DNA of 64,000 bases from NCBI RefSeq assembly GCF_001741865.1, contig NZ_CP017147.1, forward strand, positions 1,913,001-1,977,000, given 5' to 3'. Origin of the DNA: Bosea vaviloviae (GTDB lineage: Bacteria; Pseudomonadota; Alphaproteobacteria; Rhizobiales; Beijerinckiaceae). The position numbers were made by a program, and so were the translations under genes. The notes under the pieces are model-generated. The model was not told the DNA's origin, did no database searches, and worked only from the letters and a program-made list of their open reading frames with translations. Shown one piece after another: positions 23,625 to 32,738 of this stretch (position 1 is its first letter; every line of letters begins with the position of its first letter).

Positions 23625-24575
23625 ATGGGGCGTTATCTCCTGCAGCGCCTGGGGCAGTGCCTGCTGCTCCTGGCGCTGGTCTCGATGATCGGCTTCGCGA
23701 TCCTGCATCTGGCGCCGGGCGGGCCCTTGTCGCAATTCGCGCTCTCCTCGCAGATGTCGCAGGAGGACCTCGACCGGATCACCCGTCAGCTCGGGCTCGA
23801 CCGGCCGCTACTGGCGCAATATCTCGACTGGCTCTGGCGCATGCTGCGCGGCGATTGGGGTTTGTCCTTTCGCGACGGCGCGCCGGTCTCCGCCGTCATC
23901 GGCTCGCATCTGCGCGCGACCTTCGAGCTCATGGCCGTCTCGACCGTGATCGCGATCGGGCTCGGCTGCTGGATCGGCATTCTCGGCGCGGTCCGGCGTT
24001 ATTCCCTGTTCGACACGCTGGCGACGATCGGCGCCATGGTCGCGCTGTCGATCCCGACCTTCTGGTTCGGGCTGATCGCGATCTATCTGTTCTCGGTCCA
24101 GCTCGGCTGGCTGCCGGCCGGCAACCGCCAGACGATCGGGGACGGTTCGCCGCTCGATCTCTTGCACCATCTCATCGCACCGGCCCTGGTGCTGGCGCTG
24201 GTCGAGACCGCGATCTGGGCGCGCTTCATGCGCTCGGCCATGCTGGAGGTGATCGGCCAGGATTATATCCGCACGGCGCGCGCCAAGGGCCTGCCGGAGC
24301 GCCAGGTGCTGCGCGGCCATGCGACGCGCAACGCCTTGCTGCCGATGATCACGCTGGCGGGGTTGCAGTTCCCGACCCTGCTCGGCGGCGCATTGGTGAC
24401 CGAGACGGTCTTCACCTGGCCGGGCATGGGCCGGCTCTTCCTCGATTCCATCGAGTATCGCGATTACCCGGTGGTGATGGGCATCCTGATGTTTTCCGCC
24501 GTCATGGTGCTGCTCGGCTCGCTCTTGGCCGACATGCTCTATGCCGTCGCCGACCCGCGCATTCGGATGGGCTGA
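23625..24575 (+). CDS. Peptide-type ABC permease (DppB class)
   Basis: 316 residues with the DppB-class N-terminus (MGRYLLQRLGQCLLLLALVS) and a conserved FxAxxK-type loop (DYIRTARAKGLPERQVL, about 206-222) that contacts the ATPase. Six hydrophobic segments are apparent. The start is 18 bases after the binding-protein stop and the end is three bases before the next permease gene, so they form one operon. Confidence 0.9.
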   Translation: MGRYLLQRLGQCLLLLALVSMIGFAILHLAPGGPLSQFALSSQMSQEDLDRITRQLGLDRPLLAQYLDWLWRMLRGDWGLSFRDGAPVSAVIGSHLRATFELMAVSTVIAIGLGCWIGILGAVRRYSLFDTLATIGAMVALSIPTFWFGLIAIYLFSVQLGWLPAGNRQTIGDGSPLDLLHHLIAPALVLALVETAIWARFMRSAMLEVIGQDYIRTARAKGLPERQVLRGHATRNALLPMITLAGLQFPTLLGGALVTETVFTWPGMGRLFLDSIEYRDYPVVMGILMFSAVMVLLGSLLADMLYAVADPRIRMG

Positions 24576-24578
24576 ATC

Positions 24579-25469
24579 ATGGCGAATCTGCAAACGCTGC
24601 TCGACGATACCGTCCTAGTGCCGCCGCCTGCCGAGAATGCCGCCTGGCGCCGCTTCCGCCGGCACAAGCTTGCCATGGCCGGGGCGGTGACGATCACCGT
24701 GCTGTTCCTGGGCTCCTTCTTCGGCCCCTATCTCTTGCCCTTCGACGACACCCGTATCGACGTGATGCATCGCTTCGCCTGGCCGCTCTCGGGCGCGCAT
24801 TGGCTGGGCACAGACGAACTCGGCCGCGACATCCTCGCGCGCTTGATGATGGGCGGGCGCATCTCGCTCGCCATCGGCTTCATGGCGATGGTGATCGCCG
24901 TGGTCGTCGGCACCACGATCGGCACGGTCGCCGGATATTACGGCGGCATCATCGGTTCGCTCCTGATGCGCTTCGTCGATGCGGTCTTGTGCTTCCCGAC
25001 GATCTTCCTGCTGCTGGCGCTGGCGGCGCTGGTCGAGCCCAGCCTGGTCTCGATGACGCTGCTCGTCGCCGCGACCGCCTGGATGAACGTCGCCCGCATC
25101 GTCGAGGGTCAGATCCGCTCGCTGCGCGAGCAGGACTACGCGGTCGCGGCCAAGGCGATGGGCGCCTCCGATTGGCGCGTCATGGTCCGCTCGCTCCTGC
25201 CCAATGCGATGGCGGCAATCGTGGTCGCGGCCACGCTCAACGTCGCCAAGGCGATCCTGCTCGAATCCTATGTCAGCTTCCTCGGCTATGGCATCCAGCC
25301 GCCGGTGGCGAGCTGGGGCAACATGCTCAACAACGCCCAGATCTACCTGACCAGCGCGCCCTGGCTCGCGATCCTGCCGGGGCTGGCGATCACGCTCGCC
25401 GTCACCAGCTTCAACTTCATCGGCGATGGGCTGCGCGATGCGCTCGACCCACGCATGGACATCCGATGA
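24579..25469 (+). CDS. Peptide-type ABC permease (DppC class)
   Basis: 296 residues. The N-terminal OppC segment (WRRFRRHKLAMAGAVTITVL), the periplasmic HWLGTDELGRDILARLMMGG motif and the ATPase-contact loop (REQDYAVAAKAMGASDWRVM) are all characteristic. It completes the membrane part of the transporter. No DppD/DppF ATPase gene follows: the next gene, 87 bases on, is a LysR regulator. The transporter must use an ATPase encoded elsewhere. Confidence 0.9.
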   Translation: MANLQTLLDDTVLVPPPAENAAWRRFRRHKLAMAGAVTITVLFLGSFFGPYLLPFDDTRIDVMHRFAWPLSGAHWLGTDELGRDILARLMMGGRISLAIGFMAMVIAVVVGTTIGTVAGYYGGIIGSLLMRFVDAVLCFPTIFLLLALAALVEPSLVSMTLLVAATAWMNVARIVEGQIRSLREQDYAVAAKAMGASDWRVMVRSLLPNAMAAIVVAATLNVAKAILLESYVSFLGYGIQPPVASWGNMLNNAQIYLTSAPWLAILPGLAITLAVTSFNFIGDGLRDALDPRMDIR

Positions 25470-25556
25470 GTGGGCTGGGCCCTGCGACGCGTCGATGGCG
25501 AGACAAAAGCCGGCTCGTCATGCGATATTGCGGCGCCTGAAAGGCCGGAAACCGTC

Positions 25557-26459
25557 ATGACACGCCGTCTGCCATCACTGAACGCCCTGCGCTGCTTCGA
25601 GGTCGTCGCGGCCCAGCTCAGCATCAAGAAGGCGGCCTTGTCCCTGCATGTCAGCGAAAGCGCGGTCAGCCGCCAGGTGCGCATCCTGGAGGAGCAGCTC
25701 GGCACGCCGCTCTTCATGCGCACCCATAACGGCCTCGAGATCACCGATGCCGGCCAGCGCCTCGCCATGGGCGTGAAAGAGGCCTTCGACCACATCGCCC
25801 GCGCCGTCGATCCCTTCCAGAGCGACCGCGACGCGGTGACGATCAAGGTGCTGCCGACCTTTGCTCTGCGCTGGCTCTTCCCGCGCCTGCGCGCCTTCCA
25901 GGCCCAGCACCCGCTGATCAAGGTCAATGTCCAGACCCGCCTCAACGACATGACCCTGAACGACACCGACGCCGATCTCGGCATCCGCTACGGCATCGGC
26001 AACTGGCCCCAGGACTGCGCCACGGAGCTCTATCCGGAATGGATCCTGCCGGTCTGCGCGCCCGGCTATCTCTCCGGCAGCGACTGTCCCGATGGCGATC
26101 TCGACCGGGCGACGCTGCTGCACCCGCTGCCCGACAGGCAGGACTGGCTGACCTGGTCGGAGAAGGCCGGGCATCCGCTCGACACGCGCAAGGGGCTGGA
26201 TTTCGACGCCCTCGACATGGCCCTCAGCGCAGCCGAGGCCGGGCTTGGCGTCGCGATGACCGATGTCGTGCTCGCCCATGAGGCGCTCGAGGCCGGCCGG
26301 CTCGTCGCGCCCGTGCGCAAGGCGGTGCCGACAGGCGCCTCCTATTATCTCGTGCGCCCGCCGGATATGCGCCGGCGGCGGCAGGTCAAGCTGCTCGATG
26401 AGTGGATCTGCGACGAGATTAGCGCGGCGCGCGACACTGTCCGCCTCTACATGCACTGA
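25557..26459 (+). CDS. LysR family regulator (GcvA-like)
   Basis: 300 residues from the ATG at 25557. The N-terminus TRRLPSLNALRCFEVVAAQL and HTH (SIKKAALSLHVSESAVSRQV) are typical of the GcvA subgroup, as is the effector domain start DAVTIKVLPTFALRWLFPRL. It lies downstream of the transporter genes and upstream of the serine hydrolase gene, in the same direction. A shared motif at 20597 and 26505 may be its binding site; GcvA-type proteins often control amino-acid catabolism. Confidence 0.88.
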   Translation: MTRRLPSLNALRCFEVVAAQLSIKKAALSLHVSESAVSRQVRILEEQLGTPLFMRTHNGLEITDAGQRLAMGVKEAFDHIARAVDPFQSDRDAVTIKVLPTFALRWLFPRLRAFQAQHPLIKVNVQTRLNDMTLNDTDADLGIRYGIGNWPQDCATELYPEWILPVCAPGYLSGSDCPDGDLDRATLLHPLPDRQDWLTWSEKAGHPLDTRKGLDFDALDMALSAAEAGLGVAMTDVVLAHEALEAGRLVAPVRKAVPTGASYYLVRPPDMRRRRQVKLLDEWICDEISAARDTVRLYMH

Positions 26460-26467
26460 GCCTCGAT

Positions 26468-26490
26468 GCGGCGATGCCGCCTCAGTTTTT
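26468..26490 (+). terminator. Possible terminator after the LysR gene
   Basis: A short stem GCGGC/GCCGC with loop GAT is followed by CTCAGTTTTT. The five-base stem is weak but GC-only and the T-run is in place, eight bases after the LysR stop. Confidence 0.4.
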
Positions 26491-26504
26491 ATGCTGCGGG
26501 GCTG

Positions 26505-26525
26505 CGATTATTGACATCGACAGCG
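26505..26525. promoter_or_regulatory. Second copy of the CGATTxATTGxCATCGACA motif
   Basis: CGATTATTGACATCGACAGC lines up with 20597-20616 with one deleted base and few substitutions. It lies between the LysR stop and the serine hydrolase start, about 70 bases before the latter. Only one half of the palindrome is exact here. Confidence 0.45.
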
Positions 26526-26596
26526 CAGCCTCCTTCCGGTCTCTGTGACGCCGACGGTGCCCGGACGCGCCTGCCGCGCTCTCGGGCCATTTCATA

Positions 26597-27826
26597 ATGC
26601 TGGATGCTCCGATGACCCCTATCGATCCCCAAATGGCGCCCAGGACGGCGATGCTGGAGCAGGCGATTCTGGAGAAAGCGGCGCTCGCGAACTGGCGGAT
26701 CGCGCCCTTCTGCCAATGGAGCTTCCAGAACCTTGACGCGCTGGTGCCGACAGCCGCGATCAGCGAGCCCGGCCTGTCCGAGTCCGATGCCGGAAGCGCG
26801 CTCTTCGACGGGATCGAGGTCGACTATCCCGACGGCCAGCGGCTCACCTTGCGCGAGCACCTGACGCGCTCCAGCACTGACGCGCTCGTCGCCATGCGCG
26901 ATGGCGAGGTCGTCGCCGAATGGTATGCGCCCCATCTCGACCGCGACCGGCCGCATACCATCTTCTCGATCTCGAAATCGGTCACCGGCATGCTCGCCGG
27001 CATCGCGATCGGCGAGGGCAAGCTCGATCCTGCCGCGCCGATCTCGCATTATGTCGCCGCGCCCACTCGTAGCGCCTATGCGAGCGCGACCGTGCGCGAT
27101 CTCCTCGACATGACCGTCGCGCTGGATTTCGAGGAGAGTTATCTCGACACCACCGGCCTGTTCGATCGCTATCGCCGCGCCATGCTGTGGAATCCGGCGC
27201 GCCCGGGCGAAACACCGGAGACGCTGGAGCAGGTCATGACCTCGCTTGGCCGCAGCGCCGCCGAGCACGGTCGGGCCTTCTACTACGCCTCGCCCAATGC
27301 CGACATGCTCGGGCTGGTCATCGAACGGGCCACCGGCACGCCCTATCACGCCTATCTGGCGCAGCGCCTGTGGCGGCCCATGGGTGCGCGCGGGGCGGCT
27401 TATGTCACGGTCGATCGCGCCGGCACCGCCCGCGCCAGCGGCGGTATCTGCGCGACGGCGCGCGATCTGGCGCGCTTCGGCCAACTCGTCCTCGATGGCG
27501 GGCGGGCCCGCGACGGCAGGCAGGTCGTACCCAGCGAATGGGTTGCCGATATGCGCACTAAGGGCAATCGCCGGGCCTGGGAGACGGGCAATTTCTGGGA
27601 CATGTTCCTGGACGGGCGGTATCGCTCCTGCTGGTACCTCACCGGCAATCCGCGCGGCGCCTTCTGCGGCGTCGGCATCCATGGCCAATGGCTCTGGATC
27701 GATCCTGAAAGCCGCCTGGTTCTGGTCAGGTTCTGCTCGCGGCCGGAGCCGAGCGAGGACGCCTTGTCCGAGCGCGAGATCGGGGTTCTGAATCGGGTCG
27801 GCGAGGCGTTGCAGCGGGTCGTCTAG
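26597..27826 (+). CDS. Serine hydrolase of the beta-lactamase class C fold
   Basis: 409 residues. The nucleophile motif SxxK is Ser124-Ile-Ser-Lys127 (FSISKSV) and the tyrosine motif is at Tyr230 (YYASPNADM). No signal peptide is visible, so it is probably cytoplasmic, like 6-aminohexanoate-dimer hydrolase or esterase members rather than true beta-lactamases. It may hydrolyse an amide or ester linked to the neighbouring hydantoin/ureide genes. A second ATG at 26612 is an alternative start. The substrate is unknown. Confidence 0.85.
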   Translation: MLDAPMTPIDPQMAPRTAMLEQAILEKAALANWRIAPFCQWSFQNLDALVPTAAISEPGLSESDAGSALFDGIEVDYPDGQRLTLREHLTRSSTDALVAMRDGEVVAEWYAPHLDRDRPHTIFSISKSVTGMLAGIAIGEGKLDPAAPISHYVAAPTRSAYASATVRDLLDMTVALDFEESYLDTTGLFDRYRRAMLWNPARPGETPETLEQVMTSLGRSAAEHGRAFYYASPNADMLGLVIERATGTPYHAYLAQRLWRPMGARGAAYVTVDRAGTARASGGICATARDLARFGQLVLDGGRARDGRQVVPSEWVADMRTKGNRRAWETGNFWDMFLDGRYRSCWYLTGNPRGAFCGVGIHGQWLWIDPESRLVLVRFCSRPEPSEDALSEREIGVLNRVGEALQRVV

Positions 27827-27988
27827 GATCTGCTGTTTATGCGGGGAACCGCGCCGCCCGGATATCAGGCATAGCCAATATCTATTTGCCAGGGGCCGGG
27901 CCGTCGCCAACTATCCTTATCGGGACGGTGACCCAACCTGTCCGGCGAGCGGTGCCCCGCCGAAACGCATATCCGAGAGCAGATTGCC

Positions 27989-29233
27989 ATGCCTGTGCCG
28001 AGCGACGCCCGCATCGACATCGAACGTTTCTGGACGACGATCGAGCGCTCCGCCGAGATCGGGCCAGGCCGCCCGGGCGGCCTGTCGCGCCTGGCGGCGT
28101 CGGATTCCGACAAGGAGGTGCGCGATCAGTTCGTCGCCTGGTGCCGCGAGGCCGGCTTGAGCGTCCGCGTCGATGGCATCGGCAACATCTTCGCCCGTCG
28201 CGCCGGGACCGATAGCAGCCTGCCGCCGGTGGTGATGGGCAGCCATCTCGACACCCAGTTCAATGGCGGCCGCTTCGACGGCGTCGCCGGCGTGCTGGCG
28301 GGGCTGGAGGTCTGCCGCACGCTCGATGCGCTGGGCAAGCGCACGCGCCGGCCGATCGAGGTGGTCAACTGGACCAATGAGGAGGGCGCGCGCTTCTCGC
28401 CGCCCATGGTCGGCTCCGGCGCCTTCACCGGCGCCTATGCGCTGGACTGGGCGCGCGGGCGTACGGATGAGGACGGCAAGACGATCGGCGCGGAGCTTAA
28501 GCGCATCGGCTATCTCGGCGAGATGGAGGACAAGCCCCACGCCTTCGACGCCTATTTCGAATTCCATATCGAGCAGGGTCCGATCCTCGATCGCGAGGGC
28601 ATGCAGCTCGGCGTCGTCACCGGCGGCTTCCCCTCGACCGGCATGCTGGTCGAGTTCAAGGGCGAGACCGCCCATACCGGCCCCTGGCCGATGGAGCGGC
28701 GCAAGAACGCGCTGCTTGCCGGCGCGCGCTTCCTCGTCGCGGTCGACGATCTCGGCTGGGACCACGCCGGCAGCGGCGGCAAGGCCACTGCCGCGCGGCT
28801 CGTCGCCTGGCCCAACAAGCCGGGCATCCTCTCCGACTGGGCCCAGGCCGTCGGCGATGTCCGCCATCCCGACCCGGTGACCTCGGAGGTGATGGCCGAG
28901 CGCATGCGCCGCGCCGCTTTCGAGGCGGCCGCGAAAGCCGATTGCGGCGTCGAGATCCTCGATATCTGGAAATGGGGCGGGCGCATCTTCGCGGAGGAGC
29001 TGATCGATCAGGTCCGCGCCTCGGCGGCCGCGCGCGGCTACCGCCACATGGATATTCTGAGCCAGGCCGGGCACGACGCCTATTACATCGCCCGCCACGC
29101 GCCCACGACGATGATCTTCGCCCCCTGCCAGGGCGGCATCACCCACAATAATGGCGAGCTCTGCACCCGCGAGGATCTGGAGCCGGGGCTGAACGTGCTG
29201 CTGCAATGCGTGCTGGAACGCGCGGACCGGTAG
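27989..29233 (+). CDS. Zn-dependent N-carbamoyl-L-amino acid amidohydrolase family (HyuC/AmaB)
   Basis: 414 residues, normal for the M20-type carbamoylase/allantoate amidohydrolase family. Metal and catalytic motifs are intact: GSHLDTQ (His87), FDGVAGVLAG (Asp98), NWTNEEGARF (Glu131/132), HIEQGP and the GHDAYYIA motif near the C-terminus. It hydrolyses N-carbamoyl amino acids or ureides to the amino acid, CO2 and ammonia. Hydantoinase-like and hydantoin-racemase-like genes lie 6-8 kb away on the other strand, so these probably form one pathway. It stands alone on the plus strand; ATG at 27989. Confidence 0.88.
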   Translation: MPVPSDARIDIERFWTTIERSAEIGPGRPGGLSRLAASDSDKEVRDQFVAWCREAGLSVRVDGIGNIFARRAGTDSSLPPVVMGSHLDTQFNGGRFDGVAGVLAGLEVCRTLDALGKRTRRPIEVVNWTNEEGARFSPPMVGSGAFTGAYALDWARGRTDEDGKTIGAELKRIGYLGEMEDKPHAFDAYFEFHIEQGPILDREGMQLGVVTGGFPSTGMLVEFKGETAHTGPWPMERRKNALLAGARFLVAVDDLGWDHAGSGGKATAARLVAWPNKPGILSDWAQAVGDVRHPDPVTSEVMAERMRRAAFEAAAKADCGVEILDIWKWGGRIFAEELIDQVRASAAARGYRHMDILSQAGHDAYYIARHAPTTMIFAPCQGGITHNNGELCTREDLEPGLNVLLQCVLERADR

Positions 29234-29286
29234 GCCCGTCGCGTTTGCGGGAAACCGGGCGGCATGCCGGGACGCGCCGAAGGCGC

Positions 29287-29445
29287 GAAACCGGAACCCA
29301 TGAACACGACGCTGGTCCAGTTCGTCATGCTCGCCCTTGTGGCGAGCATCCACGTCTTGAACACGATTCTCGACCAGCGGAGACGTGGATAGTCGGCACA
29401 AGGCCGACCATGGCGAATGAGGCGGTGTTCATGGGTTCCGGTTTC
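29287..29445. repeat. 159-base structured element bounded by a 21-bp perfect inverted repeat
   Basis: 29287-29307 and 29425-29445 are exact 21-base inverted copies (they begin GAAACCGGAACC and GTGTTCATGG). Inside lie ATGCTCGCC/GGCGAGCAT (29327-29335, 29341-29349), ATCCACGTCT/AGACGTGGAT (29348-29357, 29381-29390), GCTGGTC/GACCAGC (29311-29317, 29372-29378) and GTCGGC/GCCGAC (29392-29397, 29403-29408). The pairs cannot all form in one nested fold. It fills the gap between convergent genes. Confidence 0.75.
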
Positions 29446-29501
29446 GATCCTTCGGATCGCCACGGAATGACGGGTGTGGTTCCGAGGCGAGCTGGAAAGT
29501 C

Positions 29502-30485
29502 TCAAGCCAGCGGCAGCGTCAGCCCTGCGATCAGCGGGTTGTCGATGATCTCGGGCGGCGCGCTTTCGGCCTCCAGCATGTCCTCGAACAGGCGCTGGAA
29601 GGCGAGTTCGGCCGCGCTGAGCCCCATGGCCGGGCTGCTGACGAAATAGAGATCGGCGCCGAGCCCTCCGCCCGCGCCCGACAGGTTCCAGAGCGTGCCG
29701 GTGTCGAGCGCGTCCTGCACCGAGGCGAGCGGCAGGATGCCGATGCCCATGCCGGCGGCGATCATGCGCGCGACCTCCTCCAGATTGGGGCTCGCGCCGA
29801 CCGTGCGGCTGCCCAGCCCCGCGCCTTCGCGCAGCGAGACCATGGGCTCGAGCGCGCCGTCCTGGCCGCAGGCGAGTGCGATGAAAGGCTCGTCGGCGAG
29901 CTCATGGAGCGGCACGCCGGCCCGGCCATGGAGCGCGTGGTCGCGCCCGCACAGGATGCCGAACTCCTCGCGCAGCAAATGGCGGCAATTCAGCCCGGCG
30001 AGCGGATTGGGCAAAAGGCAGAAGCCGAAGGGGCTCAGCCTTTGCGAGACGGAGCGGACGATGTCCTGGCTGCTCGCCACCTCGACCCGCACGGTGACGC
30101 CGGGATGGCGGCGGCTCATCAACGACAGCGCCCGATCGAAGGCCGGCAGGACCATATGCGTGATGAGCTGGACGCGCACGAGCCCGGTCAGCTCGTCATG
30201 TTCTTCCGAGAGCTTTTCGCCGATGCGGGCGACGCTGCGATAGATGTCGACGCATTCCTTGTGCAAAAGCTCGCCGCGCTTGGTCAGGACGAAGCGGCGG
30301 CTGTCGCGCTGCACGAGCTGTCCGCCAAGCGTCTCTTCCAGCCGCTGCAGGGCTGCGCTGACCGAGGGCTGGCGCACGAGCAGCCGGTCGGCGGCACGCG
30401 TGATGCTGCGCTCCTCGACGATCACCAGGAAGGTGTGGAGGAGATTCCAGTTCAGGTGATGCAGTTTCGGGCGCTTTGCCGTCAC
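29502..30485 (-). CDS. LysR family transcriptional regulator
   Basis: 327 residues from the GTG at 30485, chosen because AAGGGAGAG precedes it and the protein then begins MTAKRPKLHHLNWNLLHTFL; the longer open frame upstream is low-complexity. The HTH is SITRAADRLLVRQPSVSAAL, followed by a substrate-binding-type effector domain. It is read in the same direction as the permeases and binding protein upstream of it (30637-34262) but 151 bases from them. It probably controls this transporter or the carbamoylase. Confidence 0.88.
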   Translation of the reverse strand: MTAKRPKLHHLNWNLLHTFLVIVEERSITRAADRLLVRQPSVSAALQRLEETLGGQLVQRDSRRFVLTKRGELLHKECVDIYRSVARIGEKLSEEHDELTGLVRVQLITHMVLPAFDRALSLMSRRHPGVTVRVEVASSQDIVRSVSQRLSPFGFCLLPNPLAGLNCRHLLREEFGILCGRDHALHGRAGVPLHELADEPFIALACGQDGALEPMVSLREGAGLGSRTVGASPNLEEVARMIAAGMGIGILPLASVQDALDTGTLWNLSGAGGGLGADLYFVSSPAMGLSAAELAFQRLFEDMLEAESAPPEIIDNPLIAGLTLPLA

Positions 30486-30636
30486 GAACTCTCCCTTCGG
30501 CCTGGCCTGCACGTTAACACGCGCAGCCGTGCCGCCACCGCGAAACGGGATGGCAACGCAGCTTGAGCCGCGCGTCAAGCTCGGGCTCGGTATGCAGGGC
30601 GCGTGCCGTTCGCTCTCGGGAGCGGCCGGGGCGGGT

Positions 30637-31518
30637 TCAGGAGCTCGTGGCATCGAGTGCGTCGCGCACGCCGTCGCCGAGCAGATTGACGGCGAGGATG
30701 AGCAGGCAGAGCGCCGAACCGGGCAAAGCGATCAGCCAGGGATCGAACAGGATGTGCTCGCGTCCCTCGGCGATCATCAGCCCCCAGGACGGCGTCGGCG
30801 GCCGCGCGCCCAGGCCCAGGAACGACAAAGCCGCCTCCAGCAGGATGACATTGGCGACCTCCAGCGTCGCCACCACGATCAGCGTGTTGCGCAGGTTCGG
30901 CAGGATGCCGCGCAGCATCACATGCAGGCTGGAAGCGCCGAACGAGATCGTGGCCTGGACGAATTCGCGGTTGCGCAGCCCTTGTGTCGCCGAGCGTACC
31001 ACCACGGCGAAACGGTCCCAGAGCAGGAGGCTGAGCACGATCGCCAATGTCTGCAGCGAGGCGCCGCCGAGCGCGACGGCGGCGAGCGCGACCAGCACGA
31101 TCGGCAGCGACAGCCGCGTCGTGATGATGAAGCTGATCAGCATATCGGTCTTGCCGCCGAAATAGCCGGCAAGCAGCCCGAGCATCGTGCCGATCAGCCC
31201 GGCGCAGAGCGTCACGCCGAGCCCGATCCCGAGCGAGACCCGCGCGCCGAAGATCAGTCGCGAGAGATAGTCGCGGCCGAGATGGTCGGTGCCGAGCCAA
31301 TGCGCCGGGTCGGAGCCGGCCTGCCAGAAGGGCGGCAGCAGCCGGCGCGTCAGGTCCTGCGCGATCGGATCATGCGGCGCGAGCAGCGGGGCAAACAGCG
31401 CGATGCAGGCGATCAGCACCAGCAGCCCGCCGCCGAGATGGATGCCGGTGCTGCGGCTGATGCGCCGCCAGAGCTTGCGCCGTTGCAGCACCCGGCTGTC
31501 GAGATCGAGCACCGTCAT
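30637..31518 (-). CDS. Peptide-type ABC permease (DppC class), second system
   Basis: 293 residues from the ATG at 31518, which overlaps the stop of the DppB-class gene (TGATG). The motif HWLGTDHLGRDYLSRLIFGA and the ATPase-contact loop NREFVQATISFGASSLHVML identify the class. Six hydrophobic segments are seen. As in the first system, no ATPase gene is next to it; the next gene is a LysR regulator. Confidence 0.9.
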   Translation of the reverse strand: MTVLDLDSRVLQRRKLWRRISRSTGIHLGGGLLVLIACIALFAPLLAPHDPIAQDLTRRLLPPFWQAGSDPAHWLGTDHLGRDYLSRLIFGARVSLGIGLGVTLCAGLIGTMLGLLAGYFGGKTDMLISFIITTRLSLPIVLVALAAVALGGASLQTLAIVLSLLLWDRFAVVVRSATQGLRNREFVQATISFGASSLHVMLRGILPNLRNTLIVVATLEVANVILLEAALSFLGLGARPPTPSWGLMIAEGREHILFDPWLIALPGSALCLLILAVNLLGDGVRDALDATSS

Positions 31519-32435
31519 CAGGCGCTCCTCAGGCGAGGATCGAGCCAGGCATTGACCAGATCGGCCGCGGTCGTCAGCGTCACATAGATCAGCGACAGGA
31601 TCAGGATGATCGCCTGCACCACCGGCAGGTCGCTGCGCAGCAGCGATTCCCAGGCGAGGCGGCCGAGCCCGTTGATGGCGAAGACGCTCTCGATCACGAT
31701 CGAGCCCGAGAGCATCATGCCGAATTGCACCGCCGCCAGCGAAACCAAGGGCAGCACGGCGTTGCGCAGCGCGTGCACCATGAGGATGCGCAGCCGCGCC
31801 AGCCCCTTGGCGCGGGCGGTGCGGATATAATCGGCCCCGAGCACCTCGATCATACCGGCCCGGGTCAGGCGCATCAGCGCCGGCATGGCGTAATAGCTCA
31901 GCACGATCACGGGCAGGATATAGCCCTGCCAGCTCTCGGTTCCCGAGATCGGGACCAGGCCCCACCAGACGCCGAAGACGACGATCAGGATCAGCCCGAG
32001 CCAGAAGCTCGGGATCGCCTGTCCGAGCACGGCGAGCAGCAGCGCGGCGCGGTCGAGCAGGCCGCCGGGCTTGAGCGAGGCGGCGATGCCGAGCGGTACC
32101 GAAACCAGCATGGCGAGCAGGAAGGCGGCGCTGCCGAGCATCAGCGTGACCGGCAAGCGCTCGCCGATGATCGTGGCGACCGGCAGGTTGAAATACAGGC
32201 TTGTGCCGAAATTGCCCGTCAGCGCCCGGCCGATCCAGCCGAGGAACTGCACCGGCAGCGGCCGGTCGAGCCCATAGGCCTGCCGGATCATTTCGACATC
32301 CTGGGCCCGGCCCGCCTGGCCAGCGAGCACCACCGCGGGATCGCCGGCGACGAACATCAGCCCGAACGCGACCATCGACACCGCAAGCGCGACGAGGACG
32401 GCGACGATCAGGCGGCGCGCGAGAAAGGGCAGCAT
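31518..32435 (-). CDS. Peptide-type ABC permease (DppB class), second system
   Basis: 305 residues with the DppB-class start (MLPFLARRLIVAVLVALAVS), the GLDRPLPVQFLGWI segment and the ATPase-contact loop ADYIRTARAKGLARLRILMV. It is coupled by a one-base overlap to the DppC-class gene. The binding-protein gene lies upstream, separated by 303 bases of repeats, so the permeases may be expressed at a lower level than the binding protein. Confidence 0.9.
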   Translation of the reverse strand: MLPFLARRLIVAVLVALAVSMVAFGLMFVAGDPAVVLAGQAGRAQDVEMIRQAYGLDRPLPVQFLGWIGRALTGNFGTSLYFNLPVATIIGERLPVTLMLGSAAFLLAMLVSVPLGIAASLKPGGLLDRAALLLAVLGQAIPSFWLGLILIVVFGVWWGLVPISGTESWQGYILPVIVLSYYAMPALMRLTRAGMIEVLGADYIRTARAKGLARLRILMVHALRNAVLPLVSLAAVQFGMMLSGSIVIESVFAINGLGRLAWESLLRSDLPVVQAIILILSLIYVTLTTAADLVNAWLDPRLRSA

Positions 32436-32738
32436 GGCGGTTCCATCCAGAGGCTGTGTGAGCGCGTGCGCTTGCTATTCCAACCGCACCGTCATTCCGG
32501 ACAAGCCGCGAAAGCGGCGCCGATCCGGAATCCATCCTACAGCCGGATGATTTCAGACGGGGTCACTTTGTGATCCCGTCTGAAATCTGAATCCGTCTCT
32601 CATCAAAGAGTTAGAGCAGGATCGATTGCGAAAAACCGGTTCCCACTTTTTCGCATCCTGCTCTAAGCGCCGGAGCCCTTCGATGGATTCCGGGCCTCCC
32701 TTCGGTCGCCCGGAATGACGGCGTTGCTCCGAGGAAGC
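32436..32738. other. 303-base gap inside a transporter operon, filled with repeats
   Basis: It holds a short GTCATTCCGG...CCGGAAT hairpin element (32491-32531, also at 35851-35896) and a complete composite repeat (32541-32667). After that comes a GGATTCCGGG...CCCGGAATGACG palindrome (about 32689-32720). No open frame with a ribosome site is present. Confidence 0.7.
32541..32667 (+). repeat. Full-length composite repeat (CAGACGGGG / AGAGCAGGAT family)
   Basis: Two parts: AGCCGGATGATTTCAGACGG with its partner CCCGTCTGAAAT, and AGAGCAGGAT...ATCCTGCTCT enclosing GCGAAAAA/TTTTTCGC with loop CCGGTTCCCAC. Block order is identical to 35027-35151. The first stem differs by compensating changes between the two copies (CAGACGGGG/CCCGTCTG here, CAGATGGG/CCCATCTG there). 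Confidence 0.8.

Noticed and set aside
26597..27826. Antibiotic-resistance beta-lactamase
   Set aside because: Class C fold but no signal peptide and lacking a convincing YxN/KTG set; more likely an amide or ester hydrolase.
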